Of a stretch of 64,000 nt of DNA, positions 58,900 to 64,000 are shown in pieces; positions within the stretch are counted from its first letter, which is position 1, and each line of letters starts with the position of its first letter. Under the pieces are notes generated by a model. The model searched no databases. It was not told the DNA's origin and saw only the letters and a list, made by a program, of their open reading frames with translations. Both the position numbers and the translations under genes were made by a program. The DNA comes from Annona cherimola (lineage: Eukaryota > Streptophyta > Magnoliopsida > Magnoliales > Annonaceae): NCBI GenBank assembly GCA_030490835.1, contig CM059975.1, positions 60,751,174 to 60,815,173 on the forward strand. Direction: 5' to 3'.

Positions 58900-60955
58900 A
58901 GTAATAATTGGCGACTAATAATATATTTTGTGGGTATTTTATACTAATTTGGTGGGTAATTAATTGAGTTTAATCTGAAATTTAGTTTAAAATATATATT
59001 TGCAACATTTGGGCCTTAAATATTAAATTTAAGTTAAACAATTTTTGTAATCTTTTGGCTTGAAATTACATTTTATTTGTTGCCATAAAATTAAATGGGT
59101 TTGAAATAATTTTTAATATTTGTAACCCGTTAATTAAATTTAATGAGTTTATGATTTAAATATGTTTTATGCAGGTTAATAAGTCCCGCTGTGGGGTCCA
59201 CCAGGATCACATCCATACAAATTTTCAAAGCTTTGACCTGATTTTCCAGCAAGCATTCAATCATGTTCTATAGCTAGATTAAATCTCAGTCGTCCATTAA
59301 TCCAAGCTGCATCCTAGCTATCCACACATGCAAGAACGTCCAGCAAATCCAAATCAGCCGTCCACCATCAGATATCCAACAGCCATAAAAAAATCAGGTT
59401 TGCAGCCATGCAAAACCGCAATCCTTTGATCAACTACTATTAAATCCTATCCGTCCAAAACAATATCCAAGCTGTCCATTTAAGGTTGGAAATTTCCAGC
59501 ATAATGAATCCAACCATTCATCAACGCCCAAGACAAATCTGGATGGTCTATATTTTTCCAAAAAAATCCTAGACGTCCATTTCTTTTAATCCCATGCAAA
59601 AGTCGTTCTTTGTACAATCACGTCCATTTATGTGCCCATCCTGATTTTTTAGCTGTCCAAAAACCCACTGATCATGCAGATTAAATCCCAACCATCCATT
59701 TTTCAAAACATATCCGGTTTTTTTTAATCCATGCAATTTCAGTCATCCATATTATCGAGCCATCTGGCACCGATTAGCCATTCCATCTAACCGTTTATTT
59801 TTTTTGCAACTTGAAATTTCAGATTGAGAGTCCCCCATCAAGTCACGTGACCTGCTGTCCACATTAATCCACCGCCCAAGACTTCTCAGCCGTCCAAATC
59901 AACACCGCAATATGGAAGCTTGTAACAAACTGCAATTTTGCATAACGCAATTTGAATGCGTTTAATATGGGGCCCGCTCAACGCATTCAAATTCAGAACG
60001 AACTAAGTGCCCAAGATGGACGGCCACAGTTCTTTCTTTGGGCCAATAAATTGGTGGTTTCAGGGTTTGCCTTAAAAAATAGAAAATTGGAGACAGAATT
60101 GGAGAGTAGAAAACTTGAGAGAGAGCACCATGTTTGAGAGGAGGCAAAGAACACAAGGTAAGAGGTAGAGCAGTGAGTTGCGTGGAATGGCCAACCAATA
60201 AGCTTTTCTTTCTCTTTTCCTTTTTAATTTTAATTGTCTTGTTTAAGATAGGTTTGAAATTTAATTTTATTTTGGACTTAAACATGTTCGGCTAAGCTCT
60301 AAATCTAGAATTTATGATGTAACATATGTACAATGTAGCGTGATGCGTGATTTTAATTTATTTATGATGGATGCTGTTGTTAATTTAATATCTTACAATT
60401 TAATGCTTGCCTAGTGTTTGAGCTCCCACTTTGGCAATGATTTCATATATATTAGATGAAGAAATCGATAAGTGGAAGTCTAATATATGACAATTAAGAT
60501 ATTAAACCTGAAAATCTAAGACCATGAGAATAGGCATGATGACCTTGAGGAATCCACGAATGGCCACAAAAATTAATGAATCCTAATTGACTTAATCCCA
60601 TGAGAATAAGTGATTAAAAATAGAACAGGGTTACATCTTTTACGTTATGAGAGAAAGTGCAAGGCTAAATTAAGGTTCATTTTCCTTTAACAAACAATAT
60701 TCAGATTAAATAATTATATCACATACCTATTGCAAAAGATGCATATGAAGCCCGAGATCCTATGTGCTCTCATCCCTGCTTTCGAACTTTCTAAATCCTA
60801 TTTTCTCTTTCACTTTTCTATTTTTTTCTATTTCACTTTATTCTCTTGAATTTTGATACAAAAGCGTTTAAAACAAAGTTTTAAGTCCCAAATCCCTGTG
60901 GATCGATATTTTAACTACAACCAGTGCACTTGCGGTGAGATTTTGAACACTGTAA
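58900..60955 (+). mobile_element. Y-family LTR, copy 2 (limits approximate)
   Basis: Homologue of 37760-39125, more complete at the upstream side. Ends with CCCTGTGGATCGATATTTTA and GTGCACTTGCGGTGAGATT. AAGTCG-rich SIRE LTR sequence lies on both sides. The segment 59200-59900 is rich in CCATC and CGTCCA words and has no ORF. Orientation is taken from the similarity of its end to Tat/Athila-like 3' termini. Limits may be off by about 40 bases. Confidence 0.7.
59951..59991. repeat. Perfect 12-bp inverted repeat (Y LTR)
   Basis: TTTGAATGCGTT at 59951-59962 and AACGCATTCAAA at 59980-59991, with a 17-nt GC-richer loop containing GGGGCCCGC. Confidence 0.9.
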
Positions 60956-61145
60956 TGACTTGGAGTCGTGACTACATCTATTTGGGCTTATGATCTTCAA
61001 TTATATCATTGCAAGTTAATCTTTAGAGTTGACTTCGACATAAACTTGATCTAGTCGACGTTGTGGTTGACTTGGCTATGCGACATTATCTATTTTTGCT
61101 TTGTCTTGAAAAATCTATCTTCAAATCTCAAACCAAACATATTAG

Positions 61146-61944
61146 TGTTGGTCCTGAGTTTATGGCAACAACCCAAGAGGGGAGGGGTGAATTAGGTATT
61201 TTAAAATTCTTTACTTAAGCAGAAATTTTTCCCCTTTTTAGTTTAATCACCTTAATGAAATAAGAAGAAAGTATGGAGAGAAATAAAACAGTAAAATGCA
61301 GATAATCAAGCCACACCAAGAGACATAGTTTTATAGTGGTTCAGGCAACCTTCCCTACTCTACTCTTCCAAGTTTACATCCGTTGTGACTTGGGTTCCAC
61401 TATTGGATTTCAAATACAACTAAAGCAGCAACTCTCTTCTAGATTTCAGATCTAGGGGGCTTACACAAGTACAACACAAGTAGGTGACAAGTCAAACTCC
61501 AGTCACAACACTACTTTGCCTTCACTTGGTTTCGATTTTCAATATCAAACTAAGTGGTAAACACAAATAATGAATTAATAGAAAGAACTACACTTTACAG
61601 ATTCGTGTAGACAGTTTGTAGTGCGTAAAAGAACTTGTTGAGAGAGTAGAATGTTCAGTAATGGCGCTTTCAACAAGTTGAAGCACAATTCTTCACTTGG
61701 AGTTGGTGTAAATAACTTTAATGCTTGAGAGAGTGGAAGGTAAGCTTATTGAATGTTTCTCTAACCCTTTACACGTCCTCTTAAATGCAAATTTATAATG
61801 GAGGAGTAAATTCGAACGTTTGGTGGTAGGTGGCGCGCATTTAATGCGCCAACATTCGAATTTTTCCGACCGTTACAAACCAAGTTGCATGTGGGGTCGA
61901 CTTGATATGCGACTTCATCCAAGTCGCATGGTGGAGTCGACTTC
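61146..61944 (-). repeat. SIRE-type LTR, inner part (minus)
   Basis: Starts TGTTGGTCCTGAG directly after ATTAG. It matches the S1 5' LTR closely (CCAAGAGGGGAGGGGTGAAT, GTGACTTGGGTTCCACTAT). A perfect 9-bp stem, ATGCGACTT-CATCC-AAGTCGCAT, is at 61907-61929. Interrupted at 61945 by a T LTR; the continuation is outside the window. Without an internal region visible, it could be a solo LTR or part of an element. Confidence 0.82.
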
Positions 61945-64000
61945 TGTGGCGCTCCAAACCGAGGCGTCCACATAGTCCTTACTCCAAGATCTTGTCGATT
62001 TGTAAACGTGATTCAGGATTGTTGCCCTGATCACGCGGCGGGTTCTTAATTGGATCTCTTCAAAAAAAAATTTCGTTTCTTTCTTTTTCTTTTCTTTCAT
62101 CACATAAACATATACTCATCATCATTCATAGTGGACTCATCCATATCATCATAAATCATCAATTTTTTATATTATTGATAACTTCATAATTTCATACAAT
62201 CTGTCTTTTCTCATCATATCCCATTAGGAAATCTATTCATATAAAAATTTACTAACCTTTATAGATTCCTCTTTTCCTTTAGCAACACATGCCCTCCATC
62301 TCTTGACTTTCCCTACACCTGTCTGAGATTGGGAAAACAAAACATGAGTCGAAACTCAATAAGCAAGAATTTTTCATTTTAAATGCATTTCTCTCCATTT
62401 GATAAAAGACACTTACCAAGTGATCAACTACCAATGGAATAGAAATCTTTTCCTAAACCATTCTTGGAAATCTTTTCATAAACCATTCGCAAATGCATTT
62501 CTCTCCATTCGATGGAGACACTTAACAAGTGATCAACTACCAATGGAATAGAAATCTTTTCATAAAAATTATTTCATAAACATTGGATGTGCAAATGCTT
62601 ACTTTCCATTCCTGACATAGACCTTCATGTGTGGGTACACTAGCTCAGGGAACATCTCACATAGCATGGTCTAATACTCCGGCCGTCTCCGACTTGGCCA
62701 CATCAAGGGGAACCTCTCTTCCTCTTGACGCCTACATGGTTCCTACACACATGACTTTTGATATCCCCGACATTATATATCTCTTACACTAGGTGACTTG
62801 TCATTCTCATGTAGAGAATTATTTGCACCCTCCCTTTAAAAATATCATTTCAAATCCATGCTTTCATTTTCAATCCATGTATGAAAATGAAATGCATTCA
62901 TTCACACATAACATTCCTTTGTCTCCACCTCTAGGGAGGACGCCGTCGGCACACAGCCCATACGACTCGGCAATAGTGAAGGAGGACCCTCTAATCCGCT
63001 TTCTACCACCACCAAAGCCTCTTCATTATACATCATACATGTGCACTTGTCCATGAACATCACATGATATCAACATGCCGGCATGACTTTTCATAAAAAC
63101 TCATAAACATTCATCATTTCAAAATATTATAGGAATGGCCACCGTTAAACATATTTCATAAATACTTGAGAATAAAATCACATTTTCAAAGTTGTGCTTG
63201 ATTACAAATCATCATTTTCAAAAAGATTGATTGCTTACCTCCTCAGTCTATGTCCTCCACATTTTCCTTTCCTTTTCCTATACAAGGAAAAATGATATTT
63301 TATCTATATCATTTCATGTCTTAGTTTATTTTTCATGCATGCTTTATAATCATTCATTACCTCATTTCTATAGAGGTTAATCCTAAAAATATACTTGGTC
63401 ATTACCTCCTTAGATGAATTTTTATCCATAAATTATTTAAAAATTCTATCCATATATCCTCATAAATATATAAAAATGAATCTCAATTTTTTCCCAAAAT
63501 ACGTTGTTCACTGTTCATAATTACTGTTCATGTCACTGTAGCAAATCACTGTTCACGTTTACTGTTCACTCGAGGTTACCGTTTACCGCCACGTGGGTTA
63601 CTATTCATGGGTTCCAAAAATTGATATTTTTTTCAAAAATAAAAAAATACCATGACATAGTTTATGCTTAGTATATCATGGAAAACTTCATATATTTTGA
63701 ATTTATCATCATTTACTTGGCTAAATAAATCATTTTCTCCATATACTAAAAATCAACATAAATTCACTTAAGCATAATACTTAATTTCAAAAATCATGAA
63801 ATTAATATATCATCATTCCAACATCATATTTATCATATTCATTCATCCAAAATAATCATTTATCAATTTTGGATCATTATTTACACATATCATATGATAT
63901 CTTCCCGAATGCTCCATCTTTGCTCCAAATTTTTAATATTTCGGCATAATTCCAATTAAGCATTATAACTTTACTTATTTTCTCATGCTTAGAAATTATC
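61945..64000 (-). mobile_element. T-type LTR (minus), 3' part, runs off the window
   Basis: Plus reading begins TGTGGCGCTCC, as at 19858, inside the SIRE LTR (preceding 5 bases ACTTC). It continues with TCCTTACTCCAAGATCTTGT and CCTGATCACGCGGCGGGTTC, the conserved T LTR tail. A counterpart of the CCGACGGCGCC segment is at about 62930-62950. The region 63500-64000 is AT-rich with repeated CACTGTTCA words. No ORF of interest. Confidence 0.82.
62381..62600 (-). repeat. 110-bp tandem duplication
   Basis: AAATGCATTTCTCTCCATT starts at 62381 and 62491. Each copy runs through GACACTTA(C/A)CAAGTGATCA and CTACCAATGGAATAGAAATC. A local duplication in the T LTR. Confidence 0.9.

Larger units (their letters stand above)
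57671..61145 (-). repeat. SIRE-type 5' LTR of S2, interrupted by Y LTR
   Basis: Starts TGTTGGTCCCGAG, like the S1 5' LTR (TGTTGGTCCCAAG). The eroded primer site lies at 57655-57670 (minus reading GGAATTAGAGTAGG). The CTTCCCTACCTCACTCTTCC segment and many AAGTCG modules follow. It is split by the Y LTR at about 58900-60955. At 61146 another SIRE LTR of the same orientation begins, so its outer end is not visible. Confidence 0.8.

Noticed and set aside
58940..60950. Possible host gene in the ORF-poor region with CCATC/CGTCCA words
   Set aside because: Homology to 37760-39125 shows that it is a repeated LTR; no exon-like coding stretches.

Overview
This window looks like plant nuclear intergenic DNA, from a seed plant with a large, repeat-rich genome (probably an angiosperm; the species cannot be read from it). 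I found no host gene, tRNA or rRNA. Almost every base can be placed in LTR retrotransposons, mostly solo LTRs nested in one another. Boundaries come from TG...CA ends, 5-bp target-site duplications (TSDs), polypurine tracts (PPTs), primer-binding sites and homology between copies inside the window. Family labels come from protein motifs or typical terminal motifs, not from searches. I use: S1/S2 = two Ty1/copia SIRE-type elements; T = Ty3/gypsy Tekay/Del-type chromovirus with very large LTRs; X = a Tat/Athila-type LTR family; Y = a second LTR family of uncertain lineage.

Layout. 1-10180: minus-strand SIRE element S1, with partial 3' LTR, RNase H, RT, integrase, protease, gag, primer-binding site and 5' LTR. 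The 5' LTR is split by a 2.6-kb GC-rich solo LTR (6194-8839, TSD CAAGT). 10181-12690: remnant of the 3' part of a minus-strand Tat/Athila-like element. 12690-19541: 3' end and 5.9-kb LTR of a T element (plus). 19542-25714: an X LTR fragment split by a 5.6-kb T solo LTR in minus orientation. The two T LTRs therefore form a giant inverted repeat with a 0.3-kb spacer. 25715-29241: part of another T-type LTR (minus), carrying a 1.7-kb solo LTR (TSD CATGC). 29242-36337: 5'-truncated T element with protease remnant, RT, RNase H, integrase, chromodomain, PPT and 3.9-kb 3' LTR. 36338-40865: plus-strand SIRE 3' end whose LTR contains another SIRE solo LTR (TSD GACCT), which contains a Y LTR and a foldback element. 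40866-50990: minus-strand SIRE LTR containing X (TSD TTCCT), containing a T solo LTR (TSD AATAT), containing a second X (TSD CATGC/CATGT). 50991-61145: degraded minus-strand SIRE element S2 with an env-like 3' ORF remnant; its 5' LTR holds a second Y copy. 61146-64000: SIRE LTR interrupted by another minus-strand T LTR that runs off the window.

The most unusual signal is not a gene. Three unrelated LTR families here each carry arrays of short palindromic or hairpin modules. In the T LTR the hairpins recur about every 50 bp, and their arms change in a compensating way (GGACAT/ATGTCC, GGACGT/ACGTCC, GAGACAT/ATGTCTC, TGAACAT/ATGTTCA). In SIRE U3 the unit is TGCGACTT-5 nt-AAGTCGCA plus AAGTCGACTT. 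In X it is GGCGCCTAGGCGCC spaced about 100 bp. All coding regions are broken, so nothing here is predicted to make an intact protein.
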